NCBI RefSeq assembly: GCF_000952855.1
Contig: NZ_JSVU01000002.1
Coordinates: forward strand, 62,001-126,000
Reading direction: 5' to 3'
Length of the DNA stretch: 64,000 bases
DNA from: Aequorivita vladivostokensis
Lineage (GTDB): Bacteria > Bacteroidota > Bacteroidia > Flavobacteriales > Flavobacteriaceae
Positions 34,370-42,423 of the stretch are shown one piece after another. Numbering within the stretch: the stretch's first letter is position 1; each line of letters opens with the position of its first letter. The notes under the pieces were generated by a model. It saw only the letters and a program-made list of their open reading frames with translations, had not been told where the DNA came from and made no database searches. The translations under genes were made by a program, and so were the position numbers.

Positions 34370-34696
34370 GTGAACTGGCTCCTACTGATAATCGCCGGTC
34401 TTTTTGAAGTTGCATTTGCGGCTTGTCTCGGAAAAGTTAAGGAAACCTCAGGCCTGGATTCAAAACTATGGTTCGCGGGTTTTTTAATATGCCTTTCCAT
34501 TAGTATGATCCTGCTTATAAAAGCTACAAAAACGCTTCCCATAGGCACGGCCTATGCGGTGTGGACGGGCATTGGTGCCGTGGGCACGGTTCTGGTGGGT
34601 ATTTTTTATTTTAATGAGCCCGCTACGTTTTGGCGCGTGTTCTTTCTTTCCACCTTAATAATCTCGATAGTGGGCCTGAAATTTGTAACCCATTAA
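34370..34696 (+). CDS. SMR family exporter, Gdx/SugE-like
   Basis: This 108-residue protein has four membrane helices and the SMR glutamate in AGLFEV (Glu13), the place used by SugE/Gdx proteins. The segment IGTAYAVWTGIGAVGTVLVG is typical of the family. Gdx proteins export guanidinium; quaternary amines are possible too. The start is GTG at 34370, which gives the canonical MNWLLLIIAGL N-terminus. I see no guanidine riboswitch upstream, as the gene lies only 4 bases after the LRR gene stop. Confidence 0.87.
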   Translation: MNWLLLIIAGLFEVAFAACLGKVKETSGLDSKLWFAGFLICLSISMILLIKATKTLPIGTAYAVWTGIGAVGTVLVGIFYFNEPATFWRVFFLSTLIISIVGLKFVTH

Positions 34697-34765
34697 AGTT
34701 CCGTTAAACTGCCCTTTTGCTCCTGCCCTATTTCATATCTTTAAAAGAAAACCTCTCTTTTAAAA

Positions 34766-35287
34766 ATGAAAACTATTTGGACCATAGGCCATTCCACCCA
34801 TACCCTCGAAGAGTTTTTAATACTGTTGAATTCCTTCAATATTGAATTACTTGTGGATGTGCGCCATTATCCCGGTTCCCGAAAATTTCCGCAGTACAAT
34901 AAAGACAATTTGGAAACAACATTGCCCGACAACGGCATTGCATATACACATTTGGTAGATTTGGGCGGCCGCAGAAAACCAGAACCCAATTCCAAAAACA
35001 ATGCATGGCGGCTCGATTCTTTTAAAGGGTATGCAGATTATATGGAAACGGAACAGTTTCAGCATTCCTTAAAAATTCTAAAAGAGAACGCCTCAAAAAA
35101 ACGGACTGCTATAATGTGTGCAGAAGCTGTTTGGTGGAGTTGCCACCGCTCGCTTATAGCAGATATTCTAAAAGTGGAAGGTTGGACCGTTATGCACATT
35201 ATGGCGGAAAATAAAGCCACGGAACATCCCTATACCGCTCCCGCAAAAATAGTGGACGGAGAGTTGGATTATTCCAAAGAGACGTAA
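34766..35287 (+). CDS. DUF488 family protein
   Basis: The 173-residue protein has the DUF488 N-terminus (IWTIGHSTHTLEEF, then LLVDVRHYPGSRKFPQYNKDNL) and the conserved CAEAVWWSCHRSLIADIL segment (about 118-135) with two cysteines. The family function is not established; a DNA- or nucleotide-linked role has been suggested. The gene stop codon lies inside the first unit of a heptad array that follows it. Confidence 0.85.
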   Translation: MKTIWTIGHSTHTLEEFLILLNSFNIELLVDVRHYPGSRKFPQYNKDNLETTLPDNGIAYTHLVDLGGRRKPEPNSKNNAWRLDSFKGYADYMETEQFQHSLKILKENASKKRTAIMCAEAVWWSCHRSLIADILKVEGWTVMHIMAENKATEHPYTAPAKIVDGELDYSKET

Positions 35288-35452
35288 GACGGTAAGACGT
35301 AGGGTACAGGACCTAGGACAGTATGACGTAGGACATAAGACTATAAACTACTGTTCGTGTTGTAATTTTTAATAATTGATAGCTATGATTCACATAAGCC
35401 AACGTCTTACGTCAACCAGTCCTACGTCCTATGTCATTAAGTTCTAAGTCCA
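35281..35452. repeat. inverted pair of heptad arrays, GTAAGAC and GTCTTAC types
   Basis: The first array (35281-35342) has eight units such as GTAAGAC, CTAGGAC and GTAGGAC, mostly 7 and twice 8 bases long. The second (35403-35452) has units such as GTCTTAC, GTCCTAC and GTCCTAT, the reverse complement. A 60-base spacer separates them, so a long imperfect hairpin may form between the DUF488 and marR genes. Confidence 0.85.
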
Positions 35453-35471
35453 AAAAAATCACATAATATAC

Positions 35472-35502
35472 TATGCGTGCATAATAAAATTTCGTATCTT
35501 TG
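35472..35502 (+). promoter_or_regulatory. marR promoter with palindromic operator
   Basis: An exact -7 box TATCTTTG (35495-35502) lies 27 bases before the marR start. Just upstream is the perfect 12-base palindrome TATGCGTGCATA (35472-35483), at the -20 to -35 region where a bound repressor would block RNA polymerase. MarR proteins commonly repress their own promoter through such sites, so this is the likely operator. Confidence 0.6.
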
Positions 35503-35529
35503 GGATTCCACTTTTTTCAAATTCTTTTA

Positions 35530-35970
35530 ATGAAGGAAAAAACTATAGATTACATCTTGCGGTCCACTTGGATGAACGTTACAAAAATGTATAATGAAGA
35601 AGCCGGAAAAAAAGGAAGTACGATGGCAACGGGTTTTGCACTTATAAGCATCGATCCCGAAGAGGGAACCCCTTCAACCGCGCTGGGCCCTAAAATGGGA
35701 ATGGAAGCTACAAGCCTTTCCCGCACCTTGAAAACTATGGAAGAAAAAGGTTTGATAGAAAGAAGGCCCAACCCAGAGGACGGTCGCGGGGTGTTGATTC
35801 ATTTAACCGAATTTGGAAAAGAGATGCGGGAGTTTTCCAAACAAGTGGTTTTGGGTTTTGACGAAGCCGTACAAAAAAACGTATCGGCAGAAGAATTGCA
35901 AACCTTTCGGAAAGTGGCAAACACGATTAACGAGTTGATCAATTCAAAGAAAATATATAATTCAGAGTAG
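35530..35970 (+). CDS. MarR family transcription regulator of the beta-oxidation operon
   Basis: The ATG at 35530 gives a 146-residue MarR-type winged-helix protein. The recognition helix region is MEATSLSRTLKTMEEKGLIERRPNPEDGRG with the wing DGRGVLIHLT (about 67-103). A longer TTG-initiated form from 35500 would begin inside the -7 box and is rejected. It is the first gene before fadB-, fadA- and fadE-like genes, so the probable ligand is a fatty acid or acyl-CoA that relieves repression, by analogy with FadR-type control in other bacteria. Confidence 0.87.
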   Translation: MKEKTIDYILRSTWMNVTKMYNEEAGKKGSTMATGFALISIDPEEGTPSTALGPKMGMEATSLSRTLKTMEEKGLIERRPNPEDGRGVLIHLTEFGKEMREFSKQVVLGFDEAVQKNVSAEELQTFRKVANTINELINSKKIYNSE

Positions 35971-35987
35971 AGAAAATAACACTTCAG

Positions 35988-36086
35988 AATTAGGATTAGG
36001 AATTAGGAATTAGGAATTAGGAATTAGGAATTAGGAATTAGGAAAAATAGTTATTTCGAACTGACAAATAACTAATAACCAATAAC
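35988..36086. repeat. heptad array AATTAGG with NAATAAC array
   Basis: One AATTAGG, one shortened ATTAGG and six perfect AATTAGG units fill 35988-36042. After 23 bases three units AAATAAC, TAATAAC and CAATAAC follow (36066-36086). The second array is a weak reverse complement of the first. Both lie between marR and the fadB-like gene. Confidence 0.88.
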
Positions 36087-36097
36087 TTTAAAAAAAT

Positions 36098-38506
36098 ATG
36101 TCAAAAAGAAGAATTAACAAAGTAGCGGTAATCGGCTCCGGGATTATGGGTAGCGGCATAGCCTGCCATTTTGCCAACATCGGCGTGGAAGTGCTTTTGC
36201 TGGACATAGTACCGCGCGAGCTTACGGACGATGAAAAGAAAAAAGGCCTTACCCTTGAAGACAAGGCAGTCCGCAACCGAATTGTGAACAACGATTTGCA
36301 AAAAGCCATAAAAAGCAACCCCGCCCCACTCTATCACAAGGATTTTGCAAAGCGCATCTCCACGGGAAATTTGGAAGACGATATTTCAAAAGTAAAAACT
36401 GCCGATTGGATAATCGAAGTAGTCGTGGAGCGTCTCGACATTAAAAAACAGGTCTTTGAAAACCTGGCCAAGCACAGAAAAGAAGGCACGCTTATCACCA
36501 CAAACACCTCCGGGATTCCCATCCATTTGATGAGCGAGGGCCATAGTGAAGATTTTCAGAAACACTTCTGCGGCACGCACTTCTTCAATCCGCCGCGCTA
36601 TCTTAAACTTTTTGAAATCATTCCCGGGCCAAAAACCGCGCCCGAGGTAATCGACTTTTTAAGGGAATACGGCGAAAAATTCCTCGGAAAGACTTCCGTA
36701 GTCGCAAAAGATACGCCCGCATTTATAGGAAACAGAATCGGAATCTTCGGCATCCAAAGCCTTTTCCACCAAGTAAAGGAAATGGGCCTGACTGTTGAAG
36801 AAGTAGATAAACTTACCGGCCCGGTAATCGGCCGCCCAAAATCCGCAACCTTTAGGACCGTTGACGTTGTTGGTCTGGACACCTTGGTACACGTGGCCAA
36901 CGGAATTTACGAAAACGTGCCCGAGGACGAAGAGCACGAAACCTTCAAGCTGCCCAAGTTCGTCAACACTATGATGGAAAACAAATGGTTGGGAAGCAAG
37001 AGCGGACAAGGTTTTTATAAAAAGGTGAAAAATGACGATGGAAGTAGTGAAATCCTTTCGCTCGACCTCGATTCCATGGAATACCGAAAAAGCAAAAAAG
37101 CATCTTTCGGTACTTTGGAAAAGACCAAATCGGTCAATGTGGTAGCAGACCGTTTCCCGATTCTTATTGAAGGCGATGACAAAGCAGGCGAATTTTACCG
37201 AAAGAATTTCGGAGCGATGTTCGCATACGTTTCCAAAAGAATACCCGAAATAACCGACGAACTTTACAAAATTGATGACGCCATGAAGGCCGGTTTTGGT
37301 TGGGAAAATGGTCCGTTCGAAATTTGGGATGCCGTTGGCGTGAAAAAAGGAATTGAATTAATAAAAGATCTGGGAAAAGAACCCGCCCCGTGGGTAAATG
37401 AAATGCTCGAAAACGGCGTGGACAGTTTCTACGAAGTACGCGAGGGCAACACCTATTATTACAGCATTCCTGACAAGACCCATAAAAAAATACCCGGACA
37501 GGATGCCTTTATCATTTTGGACAACATCCGAAAGACCAAGGAAGTTTGGAGCAACAAAGATGTGGTTGTCGAAGATTTGGGCGATGGCATTTTGAACGTA
37601 GAATTCCGAAGCAAGATGAACAGCATCGGTGGCGACGTACTTGCTGGCGTCAATAAAGCGATAGATTTAGCAGAAGCCAGTTTTGACGGCTTGGTGATTG
37701 CCAATAACGGTAAAAACTTCTCGGTAGGCGCAAACGTAGGGATGATCTTTATGATGGCCGTAGAGCAGGAATACGAAGAATTGAATGCTGCCGTAAAATA
37801 TTTTCAGGACACCAGTATGCGCATTCGCTATTCCTCCATTCCCGTAATTGTAGCGCCCCACGGAATGACCTTGGGCGGCGGGTGTGAATTCACGCTTCAC
37901 GCAGACCGCGTGGTGGCGGCGGCCGAAAGTTATATTGGATTGGTGGAATTCGGCGTGGGGGTAATTCCCGGCGGCGGCGGTTCCAAGGAAATGGCGATGC
38001 GTGCCAGCGATACTTTTATGAAGGACGATGTGGAGCTGAACAGGCTTCAGGAATATTTCCTGACCATCGGAATGGCAAAAGTTTCCACCTCGGCCTATGA
38101 AGCCTTCGATACCGGAATCCTGCAGAAAGGAAAGGATATTGTAATCGTAAACCAAGATCGCCAGATTGCCGCAGCCAAAGCCGTTGCACGTTTTATGGCC
38201 GATCAGGGTTATACCAAACCAATTAGGCGCACCGATGTAAAAGTACTCGGAAAGCAGGCCTTGGGAATGTTCCTAGTGGGAACCGACCAAATGGTAGCCG
38301 GAAACTACATCAGCGAACACGATAAGAAAATAGCCAACAAACTCGCTTATGTTATGGCGGGAGGCGATTTGAGCGATGCAAGCTTCGTAAGCGAGCAATA
38401 TTTGCTTGACCTTGAAAGAGAAGCATTCCTAAGTTTAACAGGAGAACGGAAGACTTTGGAAAGACTTCAGCATATGATTCAGAAGGGGAAACCTTTGAGA
38501 AATTAG
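36098..38506 (+). CDS. bifunctional 3-hydroxyacyl-CoA dehydrogenase / enoyl-CoA hydratase
   Basis: This 802-residue enzyme carries out the hydration and NAD-dependent oxidation steps of beta-oxidation. The dehydrogenase comes first (NAD motif GSGIMGSGIACHFANIGVEV, about 12-31; then GTHFFNPPRYLKLFEIIPG), followed by a second dehydrogenase C-terminal domain (about 345-440) and the crotonase domain (about 490-720, GANVGMIF and GMTLGGGCEF). This order is that of FadN of Gram-positives rather than FadB of E. coli, where the hydratase is N-terminal. It is in the MarR-controlled operon. Confidence 0.94.
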   Translation: MSKRRINKVAVIGSGIMGSGIACHFANIGVEVLLLDIVPRELTDDEKKKGLTLEDKAVRNRIVNNDLQKAIKSNPAPLYHKDFAKRISTGNLEDDISKVKTADWIIEVVVERLDIKKQVFENLAKHRKEGTLITTNTSGIPIHLMSEGHSEDFQKHFCGTHFFNPPRYLKLFEIIPGPKTAPEVIDFLREYGEKFLGKTSVVAKDTPAFIGNRIGIFGIQSLFHQVKEMGLTVEEVDKLTGPVIGRPKSATFRTVDVVGLDTLVHVANGIYENVPEDEEHETFKLPKFVNTMMENKWLGSKSGQGFYKKVKNDDGSSEILSLDLDSMEYRKSKKASFGTLEKTKSVNVVADRFPILIEGDDKAGEFYRKNFGAMFAYVSKRIPEITDELYKIDDAMKAGFGWENGPFEIWDAVGVKKGIELIKDLGKEPAPWVNEMLENGVDSFYEVREGNTYYYSIPDKTHKKIPGQDAFIILDNIRKTKEVWSNKDVVVEDLGDGILNVEFRSKMNSIGGDVLAGVNKAIDLAEASFDGLVIANNGKNFSVGANVGMIFMMAVEQEYEELNAAVKYFQDTSMRIRYSSIPVIVAPHGMTLGGGCEFTLHADRVVAAAESYIGLVEFGVGVIPGGGGSKEMAMRASDTFMKDDVELNRLQEYFLTIGMAKVSTSAYEAFDTGILQKGKDIVIVNQDRQIAAAKAVARFMADQGYTKPIRRTDVKVLGKQALGMFLVGTDQMVAGNYISEHDKKIANKLAYVMAGGDLSDASFVSEQYLLDLEREAFLSLTGERKTLERLQHMIQKGKPLRN

Positions 38507-38565
38507 ATGTGAGATTTTAGACGTGAGACTTGAGACGTTAGACGTTAGACGTTAGACGTTAGAGG
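38505..38565. repeat. heptad array AGACGTT type, left of four-helix-bundle gene
   Basis: Eight perfect 7-base units run from AGATGTG to four identical AGACGTT, followed by AGAGG. The first unit shares its AG with the TAG stop codon of the preceding gene. The purine strand is the reverse complement type of the arrays at 38644 and 39066. Confidence 0.9.
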
Positions 38566-38643
38566 AAAATTGAATAATTGAAATTTTAAAATTGTGTTTT
38601 AAGTAATCTATATACGATTCCTTTTTTAAATCAAAAATAACCT

Positions 38644-38699
38644 CAAATCTTTTGTCTAAAATCTTAAGTCTCAAATCTCAAGTCTAACATCTAAAATCT
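38644..38699. repeat. heptad array NAARTCT x8, directly before four-helix-bundle gene
   Basis: Eight consecutive 7-base units ending in TCT (CAAATCT, TTTGTCT, AAAATCT, TAAGTCT and so on) end 6 bases before the ATG at 38706. They are reverse complementary in type to the array at 38505, from which a spacer of about 80 bases separates them. Confidence 0.9.
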
Positions 38700-38705
38700 A
38701 TAAAT

Positions 38706-39065
38706 ATGCACAACTTTCAAGAATTAAAAATTTGGCAAAAATCGATGGATATTACAGAACAGACATATCGACTTTCGGCCGAGTTTCCCAAAGAGGAAAA
38801 ATATGGCTTAACAAGCCAGATAAGAAGAAGTGCTGTTTCAATTCCTTCAAATATTGCAGAAGGAGCAGGAAGAAATACAGATGGAGAGTTTAAAAACTTT
38901 TTGGTTATTGCAAGCGGTTCTTCAAACGAACTTTTTACCCAACTAATTTTATCCCATCGGCTAGAATTAGTTTCAGAAAACAAAGTAAAACCTATTTTAA
39001 ATGAATTAATTGAGATACAGAAAATGAATTATGCCTTGATACTGAAATTTTCAAAGAAAATTTAA
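38706..39065 (+). CDS. four helix bundle protein (23S rRNA intervening-sequence type)
   Basis: This 119-residue protein has the family N-terminus FQELKIWQKSMDITEQTYRL, then the conserved block LTSQIRRSAVSIPSNIAEGAGR (about 39-60), and forms a four-helix bundle. Relatives are encoded inside intervening sequences of 23S rRNA in Leptospira and Coxiella; the Avd protein of diversity-generating retroelements has the same fold. Function is unknown. It splits the beta-oxidation operon between fadB- and fadA-like genes and is bracketed by arrays with a 7-base period on both sides, of which the right one touches its stop codon. This suggests insertion of a mobile unit. Confidence 0.9.
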   Translation: MHNFQELKIWQKSMDITEQTYRLSAEFPKEEKYGLTSQIRRSAVSIPSNIAEGAGRNTDGEFKNFLVIASGSSNELFTQLILSHRLELVSENKVKPILNELIEIQKMNYALILKFSKKI

Positions 39066-39100
39066 AAAGTCTAAAATCTCACGTCTAAAATCTAAAATCT
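39066..39100. repeat. heptad array NAARTCT x5, directly after four-helix-bundle gene
   Basis: Five 7-base units (AAAGTCT, AAAATCT, CACGTCT, AAAATCT, AAAATCT) begin at the first base after the stop codon and end 3 bases before the thiolase start. They are the same type and direction as the array at 38644, so the gene looks inserted within one array. Confidence 0.9.
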
Positions 39101-39103
39101 ATT

Positions 39104-40294
39104 ATGAGAACAGCATATATAGTAAAAGCATACCGAACCGCAGTGGGCAAAGCGCCTCGCGGAGTTTTCCGTTTTAAAAGACCGGATGAACTGGCCGCGG
39201 AAACCATTAAATATATAATGAACGAATTGCCGCAACTCGACAAAAAACGAATTGATGACGTAATCGTGGGTAATGCCATGCCCGAAGCCGAGCAAGGCCT
39301 CAATATGGGTAGATTGATCTCGTTAATGGGGTTGGATATAGTGGACATTCCCGGAATGACGGTTAACCGTTATTGCGCTTCTGGCCTGGAAACCATTTCA
39401 ATTGCTGCGGCCAAAATCCAAACGGGAATGGCAGATTGCATCATTGCAGGTGGTGCAGAAAGTATGAGTTACATCCCAATGGGTGGTTACAAACCTGTTC
39501 CAGATTATAAATTGGCAAAAGAAGGCCACGAAGATTATTACTGGAATATGGGATTGACTGCGGAAGCAGTTGCCAAAAAATACAAAGTTTCCCGTGAGGA
39601 CCAAGATGAGTTTGCTTACACAAGTCAAATGCGCGCATTAAAAGCGCAGGATGAAAATCGTTTTCAGGATCAAATAGTTCCCATTGAAGTAGAGCACACT
39701 TTCGTAAACGATTCAGGCAAAAAAGTAACTGAAAAATACACAGTTAATAAAGACGAAGGCCCACGAAAAGGAACAAACATTGAAGCGCTTTCTAAACTTC
39801 GCCCCGTTTTTGCCCAAGGCGGAAGCGTTACGGCTGGAAACTCATCGCAAATGAGCGATGGCGCTGCGTTTGCCGTTATTATGAGCGAAGAAATGGTAAA
39901 GGAACTCAACCTGGAACCTATTGCCAGATTGGTAAGCTTTGCTGCTGTTGGCGTGGAGCCAAGCATTATGGGAATTGGTCCGGTTTACGCTATTCCAAAG
40001 GCTTTAAAACAAGCAGGAATGAAGCAAGATCAAATGGAACTCATAGAATTAAACGAAGCTTTTGCCTCACAGTCGTTAGCAGTAATCCGCGAACTCGGAT
40101 TGGATAAGGAACGAGTAAACGTAAACGGCGGTGCCATTGCTTTGGGCCACCCACTGGGCTGTACCGGCGCAAAACTCTCCGTCCAACTTTTTGATGAAAT
40201 GCGCAAACGAAACCTCCAAGGAAAGTATGGAATGGTGACTATGTGCGTGGGGACTGGGCAAGGGGCTGCTGGGGTTTATGAATTCCTTAAATAG
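39104..40294 (+). CDS. fadA: acetyl-CoA C-acyltransferase (thiolase)
   Basis: This 396-residue enzyme cleaves 3-ketoacyl-CoA with CoA to acetyl-CoA and a shortened acyl-CoA. Catalytic residues are visible: Cys91 (NRYCASGLE), His349 (GHPLGCTGA) and Cys381 (MCVGTGQG). Its length is that of degradative thiolases. It is downstream of the fadB-like gene in the MarR operon, separated from it only by the four-helix-bundle unit, and is followed by a duplicated hairpin repeat. Confidence 0.95.
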   Translation: MRTAYIVKAYRTAVGKAPRGVFRFKRPDELAAETIKYIMNELPQLDKKRIDDVIVGNAMPEAEQGLNMGRLISLMGLDIVDIPGMTVNRYCASGLETISIAAAKIQTGMADCIIAGGAESMSYIPMGGYKPVPDYKLAKEGHEDYYWNMGLTAEAVAKKYKVSREDQDEFAYTSQMRALKAQDENRFQDQIVPIEVEHTFVNDSGKKVTEKYTVNKDEGPRKGTNIEALSKLRPVFAQGGSVTAGNSSQMSDGAAFAVIMSEEMVKELNLEPIARLVSFAAVGVEPSIMGIGPVYAIPKALKQAGMKQDQMELIELNEAFASQSLAVIRELGLDKERVNVNGGAIALGHPLGCTGAKLSVQLFDEMRKRNLQGKYGMVTMCVGTGQGAAGVYEFLK

Positions 40295-40509
40295 ACATGA
40301 GACGGGAGATTTGAGACTATAGATAAGTAATTAAACAAATGCAAAAAGATGATTGGGATATCTCATGTCTCACATCTAATATCTAACATCTATAACACTT
40401 AAGTAGACATGAGACAGGAGATTTGAGACAATAGACAAGTAATTAAACAAATGCAAAAGGATGATTGGGATATCTCATGTCTCACATCTAATATCTAACA
40501 TCTATAACA
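40292..40509. repeat. 112-base tandem duplication of a heptad hairpin element
   Basis: Copy 1 (40292-40403) and copy 2 (40404-40509) differ at about four bases over 106. Each copy contains five purine-type heptads (AGACATG and so on), a spacer of about 30 bases and five pyrimidine-type heptads (GATATCT, CATGTCT, CACATCT, AATATCT, AACATCT), so each can fold as a hairpin. This is the gene-less form of the element at 38505-39100. Copy 1 begins at the TAG stop of fadA; copy 2 ends just before the acyl-CoA dehydrogenase start. Confidence 0.92.
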
Positions 40510-40511
40510 AT

Positions 40512-42320
40512 ATGGAAACTGAAACAAAAAATAACGAATTGCTTCGAGGAGGACAATTTCTCGTAAAGGAAACAAAAGCCGACGACGTCTTCACCCCTGA
40601 AGATTTTTCCGAAGAGCAAAAAATGATGCGCGATTCCGTGAAGGAATTTGTAGATCGTGAAATATGGCCGAAAAAAGAAGAATTTGAGCATAAAAACTAT
40701 GCGCTAACGGAGGAAATTATGCGTAAGGCCGGCGAAATGGGCTTGCTTGGTGTGGCAGTGCCCGAAGAATATGGCGGCCTTGGAATGGGCTTCGTTACCA
40801 CGATGCTTGTTTGTGACTACATATCCGGCGCAACGGGCTCTGTGGCTACGGCCTTTGGCGCGCATACTGGTATCGGTACGTTGCCCATTACACTTTACGG
40901 CACCGAGGAGCAAAAGAAAAAATACGTCCCAAAACTCGCCACGGGCGAATGGTTTGGCGCTTATGCCCTAACAGAACCGGGTGCGGGAAGTGATGCCAAT
41001 AGTGGTAAAACCAAAGCAGTACTTTCCGAAGACGGAAAATATTACAAAATCAGCGGGCAGAAAATGTGGATCTCAAATTCAGGTTTTTGTCATACCATGA
41101 TTGTTTTTGCACGAATTGAAGATGATAAATACATAACAGGCTTTATTGTTGAAAATGATCCCGAAAACGGAATCTCAATGGGCGAGGAAGAAAAGAAACT
41201 CGGAATCCACTCCTCCTCTACCCGTCAGGTTTTCTTCAGTGATACAAAAGTTCCTGTTGAAAATATGTTGGGCGAACGCGGTGAAGGGTTTAAAATTGCA
41301 ATGAACGCCCTGAACGTAGGGAGAATAAAACTTGCCGCGGCTAGTCTTGACGCACAACGCCGTGTAATAGCAAATGCTGTTCAGTACGCAAATGAGCGAA
41401 TTCAATTCAATGTGCCCATTTCATCTTTTGGGGCAATAAAACTGAAATTGGCCGAAATGGCAACCAGTGCGTATGTGGGTGAAAGTGCCAGTTACCGGGC
41501 CGGAAAGAATATTGAGGACCGAATCGCACTTCGCGTGAAAGCTGGCAACAGCCACCAAGAAGCTGAATTAAAAGGTGTAGAAGAATATGCCATTGAGTGT
41601 TCCATCCTGAAGGTTGCAGTTTCCGAAGACATTCAAAACTGTAGCGATGAAGGTATCCAGATTTACGGCGGAATGGGCTACAGCGCAGATACCCCAATGG
41701 AATCTGCCTGGCGCGATGCCCGTATTGCCCGTATTTACGAAGGAACAAATGAAATCAACCGTATGCTGGCAGTGGGAATGTTGGTGAAAAAAGCAATGAA
41801 AGGTCACGTAGATCTTCTGAACCCCGCACAGGCAGTAGCCGCAGAATTAATGGGAATCCCTTCTTTTGAAACGCCCGATTTTTCGGAATTGCTTTCAGAG
41901 GAAAAAGCGATGATCGCCAAACTGAAAAAAGTATTCTTAATGGTTGCCGGAAGCGCCGTTCAAAAATACGGCACTGAACTGGAGGAACATCAGCAAACGC
42001 TAATGGCAGCGGCAGATATTTTGATTGAAATTTATATGGCTGAAAGCGCAATCCTACGTACTGAAAAGAACGCGAAACGCTTCGGTGAGGATTCGCAAAA
42101 GGAACAAATTGCGATGTCGCAATTGTACCTTTACCACGCCGTTGATATAATTACCGTGAAAGCTAAGGAAGCCATTCTTTCTTTTGCTGAAGGGGATGAA
42201 CAACGGGCGATGCTGATGGGTCTTAAACGTTTTACGAAATATCAAAATATGCCAAACATTGGCGAATTGCGTAGAACAATTGCACATAAGGTTATTTCGG
42301 AAAACAATTATCCGTTTTAA
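40512..42320 (+). CDS. acyl-CoA dehydrogenase, VLCAD-like with C-terminal extension
   Basis: The ATG at 40512 gives 602 residues; a longer frame from 40461 would run through the repeat and is rejected. The enzyme performs the FAD-dependent first step of beta-oxidation. The core (about 30-420) has YALTEPGAGSDANSG, KMWISNSGF and the RIYEGTNEINR motif with the catalytic-region Glu. The additional C-terminal region of about 180 residues matches very-long-chain type dehydrogenases, as in human VLCAD. It is the last gene of the MarR-controlled operon and is closed by a terminator. Confidence 0.94.
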   Translation: METETKNNELLRGGQFLVKETKADDVFTPEDFSEEQKMMRDSVKEFVDREIWPKKEEFEHKNYALTEEIMRKAGEMGLLGVAVPEEYGGLGMGFVTTMLVCDYISGATGSVATAFGAHTGIGTLPITLYGTEEQKKKYVPKLATGEWFGAYALTEPGAGSDANSGKTKAVLSEDGKYYKISGQKMWISNSGFCHTMIVFARIEDDKYITGFIVENDPENGISMGEEEKKLGIHSSSTRQVFFSDTKVPVENMLGERGEGFKIAMNALNVGRIKLAAASLDAQRRVIANAVQYANERIQFNVPISSFGAIKLKLAEMATSAYVGESASYRAGKNIEDRIALRVKAGNSHQEAELKGVEEYAIECSILKVAVSEDIQNCSDEGIQIYGGMGYSADTPMESAWRDARIARIYEGTNEINRMLAVGMLVKKAMKGHVDLLNPAQAVAAELMGIPSFETPDFSELLSEEKAMIAKLKKVFLMVAGSAVQKYGTELEEHQQTLMAAADILIEIYMAESAILRTEKNAKRFGEDSQKEQIAMSQLYLYHAVDIITVKAKEAILSFAEGDEQRAMLMGLKRFTKYQNMPNIGELRRTIAHKVISENNYPF

Positions 42321-42341
42321 ATTAATTGATAAATTATTCTT

Positions 42342-42375
42342 AAAACCGCTTCAGAAATGAGGCGGTTTTATTTTT
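42342..42375 (+). terminator. terminator of the beta-oxidation operon
   Basis: The 12-base stem AAAACCGCTTCA/TGAGGCGGTTTT (one G-T pair) has a 4-base loop and is followed by a T-rich run. It lies 21 bases after the stop codon. Confidence 0.9.
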
Positions 42376-42423
42376 AGCAGTATTTTGGTTCGAAGTTTGC
42401 TATTTTTAAAAAAACAATTTATA

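Noticed and set aside
34697-34765. Guanidine riboswitch for the SMR exporter
   Set aside because: The exporter has only 4 bases of leader after the LRR gene, and the region downstream shows no conserved riboswitch motifs.
38706-39065. Diversity-generating retroelement accessory gene (avd)
   Set aside because: The fold is related, but there is no reverse transcriptase, template repeat or variable repeat nearby.
38505-39100. Insertion sequence or transposon with its own transposase
   Set aside because: The only gene inside is a four-helix-bundle protein without transposase motifs, so at most a non-autonomous element can be claimed.
40461-40511. Earlier start for the acyl-CoA dehydrogenase
   Set aside because: The added residues are encoded by the second copy of the heptad hairpin; the ATG at 40512 gives the normal N-terminus.
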